From: Triglochin maritima
Lineage: Eukaryota > Streptophyta > Magnoliopsida > Alismatales > Juncaginaceae
Reading direction: 5' to 3'
DNA length: 64,000 bases
Assembly (NCBI GenBank): GCA_963682175.1
Contig: OY821782.1
Coordinates: 31,083,741-31,147,740, forward strand
The position numbers were made by a program, and so were the translations under genes. The notes beneath the pieces are model-generated. The model was not told the origin of the DNA, searched no databases, and worked only from the letters and a program-made list of their open reading frames with translations. Shown one piece after another: positions 22,943-34,219 of this stretch (the stretch's first letter is position 1; each line of letters begins with the position of its first letter).

Positions 22943-24643
22943 TGTTATATCCTAACCCTTGATTATGGGTTAATTGTGTTTAGGTGGTGGATTAGAGGAG
23001 GAGGATTAGATGGTTTGAGGAGATGGGTATATAATGGTTTGTTTTTCTCTCTCCTTTACTTTTTTCACCCTCTCCCTCTCTCTCCCTCTCTCGCGTGCGT
23101 GTCTCACTCTCAATCCTTTTTTCTTCCAGCTCGGGGAAGTTGTGGAGGCGAGATCGGTGAAGCTAGGAGGTGCTCAGACGATCGTCGGAGTCGAGGTGAT
23201 CGAGTTTGAGGTTTTCGCCGGAGAAGAAGGGGTTTTACGAGGAAGCACTCGTCGTGATTCTTCAAAGGTTTCTTCAAGCCTTAAAGGTATGTCAAGCTTA
23301 CTTTGATGCTCACTTATGCTTTCGTGACTGTTGGAGTGATCGACGGTTGGCCGGATGGCTCGTCGGACTTGTGCATCAAATTTCAGCACTGAATCGATCA
23401 ACCATTTCAGTGGTTCGGTCGACCGGTTGTAGTGTATTTTTGGCATTCATCTCTCACACCGGTCGAACGATACCCTCGGGTGGTCGACCAATGGTACATG
23501 TTGGGCTAGAAGATGGAGCTACTGGTGGTTTTCGGTCGAACGGGTCCCCTTTGCCATTCGACCGAAATACTATTTTATGTCGGTTGGGGGTGTAGACCAC
23601 AAAATAGTCGACCTCCCTGAGATCTCGTTCGACCGATAGCTTAAGTCAACTTAAAGTTCGTTCGACCTTTGTTGTCGTTTCGGTCGACCGGTGCGATTTG
23701 TTAAGTTCGACCGATCGTGCATTTTGTGCGGAAAGAGGATTTTGCCTGGTTGTTTTCGGTCGAACGGGTCCCCTTTGCCGTTCGACTGGTTGATGGTTAT
23801 TCTGGTTTTATTCGGAATAATTGTGGGGTTTTGGTCGACCATCTAGGGATTTCGATCGATCGTTTCTGCCCAGTTTTGCATATGTTGCTTGTGTTGTTGT
23901 GGTTGGGATCTCCCTCGAGGGCAACGGGTCCTGGCCTTTTTGGGGCGACGATACAAACATTCTGGCTGAGAGAGATCATGGTTGTGGCTCTGAGGAGTGG
24001 TGCCTTGTGTGCACATATTTGTTTGGTTTGGCCGATGGTTTTCCGGCGGTGCCTTGTGTGCATATGTGATTGTGGGGTTGGGGTGAGAGGCCCTTGAGAC
24101 CCATGGCCGATGGTTTTGCGGCGGTGCCTTGTGTGCACGTGTGATTGTGGGGTTGGGGTGAGAGGACCCTTGAGACCCATGGTCAATGGTTTTCCAGCAG
24201 TGCCTTGTGAGCACGTATTGTGGCGTCGACTGTGGTTGGGAGAGAGATCCCGAGAGGTCAGGTGGACGGTGAGAGTTGTGTTTTATATTGCATTTTCATA
24301 TCATGTGTCATATATGTGTTCTATTCATATTTAGGAGTTTGGCATACGGGGTTTCCCTATGGGAAACTCAGGCATAGTTGCGGTTGCATTTCAAGTAGTA
24401 AGCATCTATAGGAGGTGGTGACCGAGGACGGGAGCACTTGGACCAGATCATGTCTTCTGTAGTTTCGAGGTTGATGATTACACTTGTATCTATTGTATAT
24501 CTTTTGTTGTATTCATCTTTGACTCATGTATTCAGACGTTGTACCACTTTATATATATTATATGTGGTTTTGGTAACGGCCTCGGTGATGATTCTTGTAT
24601 CTTTTAAAAGTTTTAAATTTTCCGCTGTTTTGGGGGTGTTACA
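22943..24643 (+). repeat. Solo LTR (1701 bp) of a Tekay-like element, ATAAG flanks
   Basis: It starts TGTTATATCCTAACCC and ends GGGGGTGTTACA, with perfect ATAAG duplications at 22938-22942 and 24644-24648. It shares with the Tekay-like LTRs (in inverse) the segment GGCATACGGGGTTTCCCTAT, the field of GGTCGACC palindromes (23400-23870) and the pyrimidine-rich CTCTCTCC tract. No internal region remains, so it arose by LTR-LTR recombination. Its divergence marks it as a different subfamily or an older copy. Confidence 0.9.
24030..24215 (+). repeat. 75-76 bp tandem repeat, about 2.5 copies, inside the solo LTR
   Basis: Units start GGCCGATGGTTTTCCGGCGG at 24030 and its variants at 24105 and 24181. 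Each contains GTGCCTTGTGTGCA and GTGGGGTTGGGGTGAGAGG. A partial copy precedes at about 23997. Confidence 0.8.
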
Positions 24644-25606
24644 ATAAGTCTTTTGATATGAAAGACATGGGTGCCACTAAGCAGATACTGGGCATGCAGA
24701 TGTCTCGTGATAGAAACACAAAGAAGTTGTGGTTGTCATAAGATCGATCGAGAAGCATATTGCAACGAATCTCAAGAGATTCAGTACGAATAATGCAAAA
24801 CCAACTGGTTCTCAACTTGATGAACACTTTAGGATGAGAGTTGAAAAGTGTCCATCTATTGACGAAGAGAAGGAGAAAATGGAGAATGTTTGTTATGCTT
24901 TAACAATTTGTTGTTTGATGTAAGCTATGATGTGTAAGAGATCATATATTTCATATTCAATTGGTGTTGCTAGCAGATTTCATGCAAATCCACGAAGAGA
25001 ACATTAGGAAGTTGTGAAATAGATTCTTACATATCTCAGAGGTACTTCAAAAGTTTGTTTGAGCTTGGGTGGGGGTCCAATAGTATTCACTAGGTACATT
25101 GTTGCTGATATGGCTACAGATATTGTCATATTGATACTAAGAGGACAACTTTAGGTTTTCTACTGACCTTTGAAGGGGAGTCGTGTCCGGGCAATCCGAG
25201 TTGCAAATGTGTGTTTGTCTTTCGGATACAATGGCTTGGTATAGCTACTACAGAAGCTTGCAAAGAAATGTTGTGGATGAAGAGATTTCTTGAGGAGTTA
25301 GGATTGAAACATCAAAATTATGTAATTTACTATGACAGTCAGAGTGCCATCCATTTGAGCAAAAAATTGAGCTTACATGCTAATCGAAGCATATATGTGT
25401 GTGAGATACTACTGGATCAGAGATGTGTTGTAAGAAAAGTTGTTGAACTTCAGAAACTACACACATATATATGTTAATGAAGCATAAACATTGACTAAGA
25501 CCTTACCTAAGGAGAGTCATGAGATTTGCTGGCAACTGATTACCTCTATGGATTTCTCCTGAGAAGTCGTGTTCAACACCTCCCTCGTTGGGTTAAAGGT
25601 GGGGAT

Positions 25607-26145
25607 TGTTTGGAATAATTAAAACCCAACAACAACCTTGATTGTGATATTAAGAAGTCTCGAAATGAAGCTTACAAATTACCCATAAATAATAATAAAC
25701 AAACAAATTTGTGCTTGTGGTGGTGCATGGCGACGGTAAGGATTTTTTTGGTTTTCATAAAAACCAAGTGGTCCTCCCATTCGAGTTCGTTTTTGAGTGT
25801 CGTCTCATCCCAGCGTTTTAGTTCTCGTTCCGGATTATTGATTTCTAAGGTTTGTAAACCTTAGAGGTAACTTTGCATCTCTTCTTGGTTCTTTTCTAGA
25901 AATTGTAATACCTTGGATTTTGGGCAAAATCTTATAAGAAAATTTGTAACTCGTTTATTGTTAGTGGATCTTTTGTGCCGGCTTACCCCGTGGCTTTTCC
26001 CATTCCGACACCAGAATAAGGTTTCCACGTAAAATATTGTCTTGTGGTTTTTATGTGCTTGTGATTGTGTCATGCTTTATTTCCGCTGTGCATTTTCGTG
26101 CTCTACTTGGTTTGCATAGATTGCAATTAAACTAATATCTTAACA
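25607..26145 (+). repeat. Probable 3' LTR of the plus-strand copia
   Basis: A purine tract AAAGGTGGGGAT lies directly before TGTTTGGAATAATT, the usual copia arrangement, and a plausible end TCTTAACA occurs at 26145. The interior has the GTGGCTTTTCCC and ACACCAGAATAAGGTTTCC segments seen near the ends of such LTRs. With no second LTR the borders are inferred. Confidence 0.5.
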
Positions 26146-26463
26146 AATATCACATACTTTTCTAGGAAGTTCTTTTGCCCAGAGCATCATTTAATTACCA
26201 CATTAAGGTATGCTTTGATTGAGAAGAACTATGGGGGAGTTATCAAGAGGGGGTAAACTTTTTTTGTTGATAAAAAGGTGATTTCATTCAATTAAATAAA
26301 AGTTTTAAGGTTGTTATAAGGCACAACAACCTATTACAAAGCCCCTACTAGGGGAAAGACAAGCGAAAATGTCTACCACCATTACAACCCACATCCACTA
26401 CACTATTGAAACCCCAACCATAGGAGCTGACTAGGTGTCGTCAGTGGGGACCGAAGTCGAGGC

Positions 26464-29400
26464 CTAAGGAAATATACCAAACTCCTCAAAGTAGCGGATA
26501 CGCTCCTCCTGAGCTCTCTGACGTTCCTCCACCATTTCCTGCCTCTCTCGGGCTTCATCTTCTAGCCTCGCCATCCTGTGTATCTCTGCCAATTCATCCT
26601 CAGATGGTTTAGCATAATCATAAGTGAGAAGACCATCTACCAAACATGCTTGCGTAAGTGCTAATGTCGGGTGTAGAGCCATCTGGCTAGTAGGCGAAAG
26701 ATGTGCAGTGATTCCCTCCTGCGTTGGTGAAAAGGCCAATCTCGCTCTGTTTTGAACCGAGTGTTATAGTGGTTCTTCACCACATTTGAGTGAGCATGTC
26801 CATAATTCAAGCAATTTAAAGCAGTTATTCATTACATGATCAAAACAATGGGATATGCCCCGAAAGACTATGTTGTTACGTTCAATCCAAATACACCAGA
26901 AAAAAGCATTAATGAAACAATTCCAAACATCATTGTCAAAATCAAGTCGGTTTTGGACTGACATTCAGAATTGTTTGTTATTATTGGGGATTATATTCAG
27001 ATCTATTTGAGTAGCGGTACACCATAATTGGGTAGCCATCTCGCAATTGAAGAAAATGTGGTCCGTGGATTCATTTTTGATTCCACAAAGCAGACATGTC
27101 GGATTTATGTGAACCCGTTTTTTTGATTAAGTTTTTCGCTGAGCAGCCAGGAAAATAAATAGACTTTTGGGGGCAGTAACTTGTCCATATTTGTTTGTAT
27201 AGGGGGTATCTTATCCCACCAGTCGTTAGTAACTTGTACATGCTTTTACAAGTAGAATTCCCTCTCTTAGTGAGTTTCCACACCCTCTTGTCTCTAACGG
27301 AGGTTGGAGTAAAGGCAAAGTACATGTTGTATATTCGCAAATATTGCTCTTGTGTTAAGATCATGGTGTAGTGCTTGCGGAACCAGTTGCCTAGTATTGC
27401 GAATATGTCTGCTGACATATCACTAAGTACGCAATTTTCGTACCATTTATCAAACCACATTAAAGTGTTGTCCCCGTTTCCTATAGTAACGTTGCTGAAG
27501 TTGCATAGACGCGGCATATATTTGAATAAGTTTCGAAGTAATAGGGATACACTTTGTTTGTCTTTGGGAAAGACTCCCAATCCTGAGGTAGTATTTTGAT
27601 ATTTGCTTTTTAGCATTTCTTGGCTAAATCCTTCTTTGCAAGCAAGATAGTCCCATAACTTCTTGATTTGTAAGCTTATGGCGTGATTGGATAAATTAAG
27701 GATCCCCAATCCTCCCCATCTTTTGTCCATGCATACATTTTTGCAGCAAACTAAAATTTTAACGTTTGAGTTTACCATGCCGTTGTTCCATAGGAAATTT
27801 CTCCTTTTTTATTTATTTCTTTGATCACACCTTTTGGTGTTGTCGTATTACTTATATGGTAAGATGCTATCAGAGTAATTATCGAATTAATCATTGTGAT
27901 ACGACCCACCAAAGATAGGTTTCTTGTCGCCCAGCTTCCCACTTTGTTCCTCATCTTTTTGAGGATTGGTCCCCATAATGTGTTAGGTCCTCTTTTTGTG
28001 GTGAGGGGTATTCCTAGGTATTTAAAAGGAATTTCACCTTTATTGCATCCCAATATGGATTTCTCAAAGTTTATCTTTAGTCCAGAGATGTTCTCAAAAA
28101 TGACTAAAATTCTTTAAATGTTCACCACGTTTTGTTCTTCAGCTTGGAGGAAAAGAATTGTGTCGTCAGCGAATTGTAAATTCATCACCATTAGCCTCTC
28201 TTCTCCTAATGTAATGTCGTGTATTAGGCCATTGGACATCCTCATTCTTAACATGTGGCTTAGGAAGTTTTCCACTATTATGAAGAGGAGAGGGAATAAG
28301 GGATCTCCTTGTCGGAGACCACTCGTACTGTGACAATATCCTTCTGGTTTTCCATTAATAATGACTGATGCTCGCGACGTTTTAATGCAAAGCGCAACCC
28401 AGTGGCACCAAAGAGGTGGGAACCCCAGTCCTTTTAGGTTAGTCAGTAGGAAGTCCCATTCTATTTTGTCAAAAGCTTTCTCAAAATCCAGTTTGAGTAT
28501 TAACGCCTCTTTTTGTTTTTATGGAGGTAATGCACTATTTCCTGCGCTCCTAAGGTGGTGTCAGAAATTTGTCTTCCTTTCAAGAAAGTTGACTGAGTTT
28601 GGAGAATGATAGGATTGATGTCTGCGGAAAGTCATGAAGCTAAAGCCTTTGCCCATAGTTTGTATGAGCTAGTGAGTAGAGAGATAGGTCTTAAATCTTC
28701 AACCGTCTCAATTCCCAGCTTTTTGGGTATCAACGTAGAGAAACATTGGTTAAAGTTTTCGAATTTCCCCACGGGTATGCGATTTTGATGCATTTTTTCG
28801 AACATATTAACAATCTGATTTTTTTAGATCAGGCCAAAAACGTTGCAAGAAATTGAAGTTGAAGCCATCGGGTCCTTGTGCTTTCCGAGGCGTAATCCCG
28901 AATATTGCTCGCTTGATCTCATCAAGTTTAAAAATGGAGATGACTGAGTTTGGGTCATCAATTTTTGTGTCCCAATTTATCGGAACTTTGATGCTTCTTT
29001 TTCCGTTGAATAGTTTATAGAAATATGAGATGATTTCTTGAGTAATTTATGTTTTTGAGCAACAGGCTTGCCCGTTGATTTTTAAGGAGACGATCATGCT
29101 TTGTCTTTTCCTTGCATTTGCTATTCAGTGGAAGAATTTTGTATTTTGATCCCCTTCTTTCAACCATTGCACAAGAGAGTGTTGTTTACAATGTATTTCT
29201 AGTTCCTCCAGGGCAATTTCATGCTCCCTTCGAATTTAAAATGCTAATATTCTTTCGTTTTCATTAAGTCCTTGATCTTGATCTTTTTTATCTAGCGAAA
29301 GTATTTGTGACTCTAAATTCACCAGTTTAAATGTAGGGCTAATTTCCTTCAAAGATTTGAGATGCCTATTGATCCCCTTTTTCAGTTTCCTAAGTGCAAT

Positions 29401-30212
29401 GTGTATTATATTGTTTTTTTGTAGTCTCTAATGTTTTTTTGATAAGTTCTTTAATGTGCTAATTTACCAGCAATCTATCTTCAAACTTAAAGTAAGTTTT
29501 CCTTCTCCCTGTCTGTCTTGGTTCGAGGATTAAGGGTATATGATCCAAAGTACCTCTGGGGAGTCCGAAGCAAGCGGAGAGGGGAAATTTACCCTCCCAT
29601 TCCTGGGAGAACTAGAAGCGATCGAGTCTTGCCCACGTAGGGTTGGTCTGCATGTTAGTCCAGGTGTATTGCAGATTGATAAGGCCGACATCAATTAGAA
29701 AGTGAGTCTCCATAAACCCCTGGAACATCCTATTGAAAGGATGGCCAACGTTAGAGATCGAAGTGCATTCAAGCTGGTCTCTAGTTAGATTAAAATCTCC
29801 CACAATCACCCAAGCCATGTTATGGTGTGGGCTCAAGTCACTTAATTCTTTCAAAAAGGTGGATTTTTCCCGCAATTGGCAAGGTCCGTAAACACCTGCG
29901 AGCTTCCACTGAAAATTTCTCGACTCAAATGTTATCGAGATCGAGTATTTTTTTAATTTCAGTTTGTAATTCTATGTGGTTGGTTGTGTCCCAACCTACT
30001 AAAATGCCCCATGAGATTCCTAAGGCCGGAAGATATCTCCATTCGCCAATATGGGAACCACCATTTTGCCTGAGGTATGCTCGCGTGAAAGTTTCTAGTT
30101 TTGTTTCTTGTATGATGACGATATCAGGATGCTAAGTTAGCACAATGTTCTTAATTGCTCTTCGTTTTTGGCACGGTCCTAACCCTCTAATATTCCAGGA
30201 TAATAGCTTCAT
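26464..30212 (-). pseudogene. LINE ORF2: endonuclease / reverse transcriptase remnant
   Basis: The ATG at 30210-30212 begins MKLLSWNIRGLGPCQKRRAI, the start of an APE-type endonuclease, with a TAG already at 30132-30134. Later endonuclease motifs are HPDIVIIQETK, AWVIVGDFN (about 29810-29830) and ARLDRF. The reverse transcriptase has LQFADDTILF at about 28150-28180, where FADD is the catalytic motif, and FKYLGIPLT near 28020. The zinc-binding domain follows at 27071-27240, and then FFWCIWIERNNIVFRG (26860-26920). A charged tail ends at 26464. Total span is about 1,250 codons, normal for the family. Multiple frameshifts and stops occur; open pieces are 29612-29875, 27772-28053 and 27071-27778. 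The ORF resembles the copy at 32211-35060 through its last 250 residues. Confidence 0.85.
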
Positions 30213-30224
30213 TAAGAAAAAAAA

Positions 30225-31740
30225 TCACAACCGGTCGCAACCTACAAGTGGTTTGCAAGTGTTGCCCACAATAGATGCAACAGAGTGAAGATCTATGGGC
30301 CCCAAACCTTGGCTAGATCTTATGTGATTAAGGAAGGTATTTGATTGATTTTCATTTTGAAAATGGAATCCAAGGTGTTTACAAAAAATACGGAAATTAT
30401 TTGCGCTTTCCCATTGGAATAAATCAAGGGGGGAATGTTGAAGGGCCTCAATTTCAATGATGTTAGCGGATTGAGATAAAACTTCGGATGAGGAGTTCTC
30501 ACTTCTGAAGGTCGAGTTTGATGGGCCAAAAAGTCTGGGTTTAAAGCCTTTACTAGAGTCACTCCTAGTTTTATTGCAACGAAAATCCCCATTAAGTGTA
30601 AACATGTCATTTGCAATCTTGGGGGCAGGAAGAACTAAAAACAAGATTTTGAGGATCCGATTTATCTTCTCCCACCGGTGAAGGACCAAAATCCAGGTTT
30701 TTTGCAGCCGAGGTTGAGGTCGTCTCCCTTGGTTTGGACAGAAATGACGATGAGGGTTTAATTTCAGTCTCCGAGTGTTGACCGTCGTTTCACCGGCTGG
30801 ATCGTCCCATGGCTCTCGGTATGAGTTTCGACGACCGCGATCGATGGAGGTGAAGGCTTAGGATCGCCCCTCGGGAATTGGGGGAAGATCCCGCCGAAGA
30901 AGGAGGATAGCGCCGCCATGTATTGCGTCGCCTGTGCCGACGTGATAGGCACTTGGATTGATTGTACTGCTGTGTGGTTGGTCGTATTGTGCATTAAACC
31001 ATGTCTTGAGTCGTTGGGAGGTGCTGGTTTGTAGGGGGAGGAAGCCTCCTCGAGCACTACATCTTCCCAAGCTTTTGTAGTTTCCTTAATATGTGGCTTG
31101 TCGGACTCGATGATCTCATTGGTTGTGGTTTGGAATTGCTGGTTTTGCCGATTCTCGATTCTAGCTGGCTTTATGGTGTTGAATGGGGGTTAAGTTGTGG
31201 CTACGGGGGCTTTTGATTGCCTAGATTCAGAAGAGATATCAAAAAGTTGTTCCTTCTCACGCCAAAATTTCTCCTTCATGTTGCCCGAGTTTGTTTGTTG
31301 ATTGTCATGGTCGACATGTTTTGAACCCAAAGTGTGTCCACCTCTATTTTTTTCATCGGTCTTATTCCTTTAATGGTCGTCGTGTTTTTCGTTGGGGACT
31401 GCCCGTGACCAGTGGAAGCGGTCGGACGTGTCGTCCTCTACTGGGTTGGGGGAGCGAGGTCTTCTAGCGTTCGGATTCCACACTCCTTTTTGGCTCACCG
31501 GGCCATTCTCTGGTGCGAATAATGCTTCATATGTGTTGCTTGCATATGTGAAGTCCAAGGTTCGGGGAACGGACTATCCCTCTAATGGTCTCACTTTGAG
31601 AGACAACTGTGATTACTCTTTTGTGCAATGTATCATCATCAATGTCCTGCAAATCTCCGAAAGCCAATGTCAATTCATGGAATTGCTCCGGTGTCCACGC
31701 ATCAAGTGGGGTAATCGTTGATCAATCTAATAACATTCAG
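30225..31740 (-). pseudogene. LINE ORF1 remnant
   Basis: ORF1 of plant L1 elements encodes an RNA-binding protein. The piece near 31570-31700 reads TPLDAWTPEQFHELTLAFGD, like the DUF4283-associated segment found in such proteins. It is followed by Pro/Ser-rich linkers (30764-31057, 31370-31558) and a C-terminal part (30225-30689) that ends at 30225 just before ORF2. The N-terminal RNA-binding fold is not identifiable, and several stops and frame changes separate the pieces. Confidence 0.6.
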
Positions 31741-32210
31741 ATTGAAAAAAAGAGGTTAAGTGGGAGATTCACTTACTCCAATACGAAGATGATTCATTGG
31801 TCATTACCCTGCCAACTCCTAGTGTTGTAATTATAGGAGTAATTATTTTGTCTCTTTTCCTGTTCTGACTTTTGGTTTTTCTCAATGTCTGTGATAGTAC
31901 TGACAAACAAATTGAATTCGATCAGGTTGGCTTTTATCAAAGGAGTCTGGGATGTCCACGTGGGTTGTAGCCCAATTTCTCACACGCATTTTACGTGTGC
32001 TGACACATCAGTTTCACAAAAAAAGGCTTATAGGCTCGGTGGTTTTTGGTTTGAGCGGTGGTTTTGGTTTTTGTCTATTTTCGAAGTGGGTTGCTTTTGT
32101 TTGAATTTGGTAGGACAGAAAAGAGAGAGAACCATTGTTTTAGGCTGTTTTTGCTTGCCATAGTCCTTTTGCAGCATAGAGTTCTACTTATGCAACCTAG
32201 GGTACTGTAC
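31741..32210. other. Spacer between two LINEs
   Basis: No gene recognised. It may include the 5' untranslated region of the LINE on its left or the insertion site of the LINE on its right. Confidence 0.4.
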
Positions 32211-32392
32211 TTTTTTTTTGAGAACGGTAGTGCATTGATTAATAAAAGATTGATGGTTATGAGCCACAACAATCAATCAAAGTACAAAACATAACATAAT
32301 GTCTAAACTAACAAGAGCAAGTCTCTCAAATTGTACGGGGATAAAACACGAAAAAACGGCAATAAGGAAGTATGATCGGTAGAAGGGCTTCG

Positions 32393-32755
32393 TTAATTCT
32401 CGTGCGAAGTGGCATGATCAGTTTGCTGAGGTAGCATACCAGACTCCTCAAAGATGATGCTCCTATCATCCATGGTCATGCTCCTATCTCCCACTGCCAC
32501 TAGCCTCTCTCGGGCTTCCTCTTCTAAGTCTGCCAGGTATTGAATTTCTCGGATCTCGCTCTCAATAGGCTGCACAAAGGAGTATGTCATCCGCCCCTCT
32601 TCCAATCGGGCCTGAGTAATAGCAGGGAGTGTTGGTTCACTGATTATCGATGCCTGACGTGCTTCTGCTGTTGCTGGAGTGAATAGGAGACGTGCCATTT
32701 TTTGAATGGAATGTTGTAATGTCTCTCTGCTTCTTTTGAGAGAACCAGTCCACAT
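32393..32755 (-). pseudogene. C-terminal tail of LINE ORF2 (second copy)
   Basis: The sequence SIQKMARLLFTPATAEARQ...LPAITQARLEEGRMTYSFVQP...EIREIQYLADLEEEARER aligns with 26467-26770 of the first LINE (LAFSPTQEGI..., LTYDYAKPSEDELAEIHRMARLEDEARER). The tail is rich in Glu, Arg and Ala with heptad-like spacing, suggesting a coiled coil. It lies downstream of the zinc-binding domain. I know no function for it. Confidence 0.6.
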
Positions 32756-32830
32756 TTAAAAAAGATCGAAGCAATGGTTTAACATATTATTCAAAGAGTT
32801 TGTCTCTTTCCTGAATATCCTATTGTTATG

Positions 32831-34219
32831 TGTTTAAACGTTTTAAAATACCACAAGTGCACGGTGTCGGTGAAGACGTGACAAATACGGGTTGATCCAC
32901 GGGGAGGAGAGCAATCTCTGGTTTGTCAGAAATCAAGTGGCAACAAAAAAGGGGAAGAGTTTTGTTTATGCTAATTTACGCTACACTAAACTACTAAGAA
33001 GAAAATGCAAAGGAAAGCGACTAATGATTACTTCGACAAAACCAAAAGAACTTAATACTAAGCTGAAATCAAGAAGAGAAAGACCCCTAGGGGGTGGAGT
33101 GATTACACATATACAATAAGAAGGTAAAAATGCATTCCAATGGACACAAGTGGAGGTAGTATTTTCATGTATAGGAAGTGTCTACTTGTCATGGAAAAAC
33201 CCATCAATTCAATCACTAACATATTTGATTAACATTCATAAACACAAGCTGGTCATTTCAGAACCTAAACAATGTCTTAAGATTTATGGCAAAACTCATC
33301 AAGTGAAGTATTCTACTCTAACAAGCAAGCATACATTCATATTAATCAACACATTTCAAAATAAAGTATTCTTCCATTCTTAATTGCATATATAAATATC
33401 ATCTCCACCCCCAAAGGGGAGTGGTTTTACTCACTAACCCTTAAACTAACTATTACACTAAGATATGAAAACATATCAACTAAGCCTACTAGATTTAATA
33501 AAAGACAATTAAGCTAAACATGCAAGAACCATAAAAGAAGCAACATAACAAGGGAAATTTTATTGATTTCAGACTCACAATACATGTACCATCTTCCTAC
33601 TTCAGTATTTGCTCCAAATCTCCACTTCAAGTAGGAAGAATAGTCACTAAGTATGTAGTGATTACAATAGAATGTGAAAAGTTCTATTTATAGTCATAGA
33701 AAAATGTAATCCGGGACAATCCCCCGGTATGAGACTAAACATATACCAGAAATAGACTAAATACAGTCTAATACACGACCTGACTAAACCGCATCGGATC
33801 TGGAGCAACCCGGACCGCCAAACAGCGGTTTCAGACCACCAATTGACGGTCTACATGGTTTGGATCACCTTGGGCTTTCGTGTGGGCTTTTCTGGACGGC
33901 TTTGTTTATGTTTGATGCGTCTAATTCGGTTGCTGGAGCTCCGACCCGAATAGAATTGCCAAAATACTCCCCATGATGGTTTGGAGTATTTTTATTTACT
34001 CATTGGTCCTTTGCTCTTACATTCAGATCTTTCTCCCTTGCATCTTAGTCCTCGAGTCTCTCAACTCAATCATTTTTCCTGTTTTTAGGTCCTTTTATGC
34101 CACTTCTCTTCAAACCTATTTATTTCTGAAATTCAAACATAAAACTCGTTATGTAGCATTGTTTAAGTGAAAGATAACGAATATAAGACACAAATGTATG
34201 CATGAAATGATGTCATTCA
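32831..34219 (-). repeat. Solo LTR (1389 bp) of the Athila/Tat-like family
   Basis: The plus-strand left end is TGTTTAAACGTTTT followed by ACCACAAGTGCACGGTGTCG, and the right end is GATGTCATTCA. Flanks are TTATG (32826-32830) and TTACG (34220-34224). In the sister LINE the uninterrupted site reads GTTGTTACGTTC, so TTACG is the original target and the left copy has one C-to-T change. It carries the family palindromes at 33812-33831 and 33833-33852 and a CTATAAATAGAAC box (sense strand, 33681-33693). No internal region remains. Confidence 0.88.

Larger units (their letters stand above)
22525..25560 (+). pseudogene. Copia reverse transcriptase / RNase H remnant
   Basis: Before the solo LTR the sequence reads LRLAANLDMEIEHMDVKNAF and HGDL, then a RFYGLKQARRQLYKKFDSF block, then IVLLLYVDGMLG, where the catalytic YVDD has become YVDG. 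The frame resumes after the solo LTR as SFDMKDMGATKQILGMQMS. Near 25230-25450 it continues as ATTEACKEMLWMKRFLEELG, YYDSQSAIHLSKK and the end of RNase H. Many stops and frameshifts are present. Once the solo LTR and one ATAAG copy are set aside, the codons on each side of the insertion are in register, confirming that the copia is older. Confidence 0.85.
22525..26145 (+). mobile_element. Copia retrotransposon 3' half, split by a solo LTR
   Basis: It contains the reverse transcriptase, RNase H and probable 3' LTR of a plus-strand copia element. The 5' half (LTR, gag, protease, integrase) is missing; sequence to the left belongs to the opposite-facing copia remnant. A solo LTR (22943-24643) is inserted in the reverse transcriptase region. 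Confidence 0.8.
26259..31740 (-). mobile_element. L1-type LINE, near full length but degraded
   Basis: Non-LTR retrotransposon in minus orientation. A T run at 26259-26265 (poly-A on the sense strand) marks the 3' end. ORF2 (about 30212 to 26464) has endonuclease, reverse transcriptase and zinc-knuckle parts in the right order. ORF1 lies upstream with its end about 13 bases from the ORF2 start. The 5' limit is only approximate, as no target duplication could be established. Stops and frameshifts in both frames make it inactive. Confidence 0.85.

Noticed and set aside
23206..24214. Frames of 80-129 codons on both strands
   Set aside because: They are inside the solo LTR and mutually antisense; no family signature.
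26238..31945. TTATCAAGAGG (26239) and TTATCAAAGGAG (31936) as a LINE target duplication
   Set aside because: The match is short and imperfect and the LINE 5' end is not defined independently.
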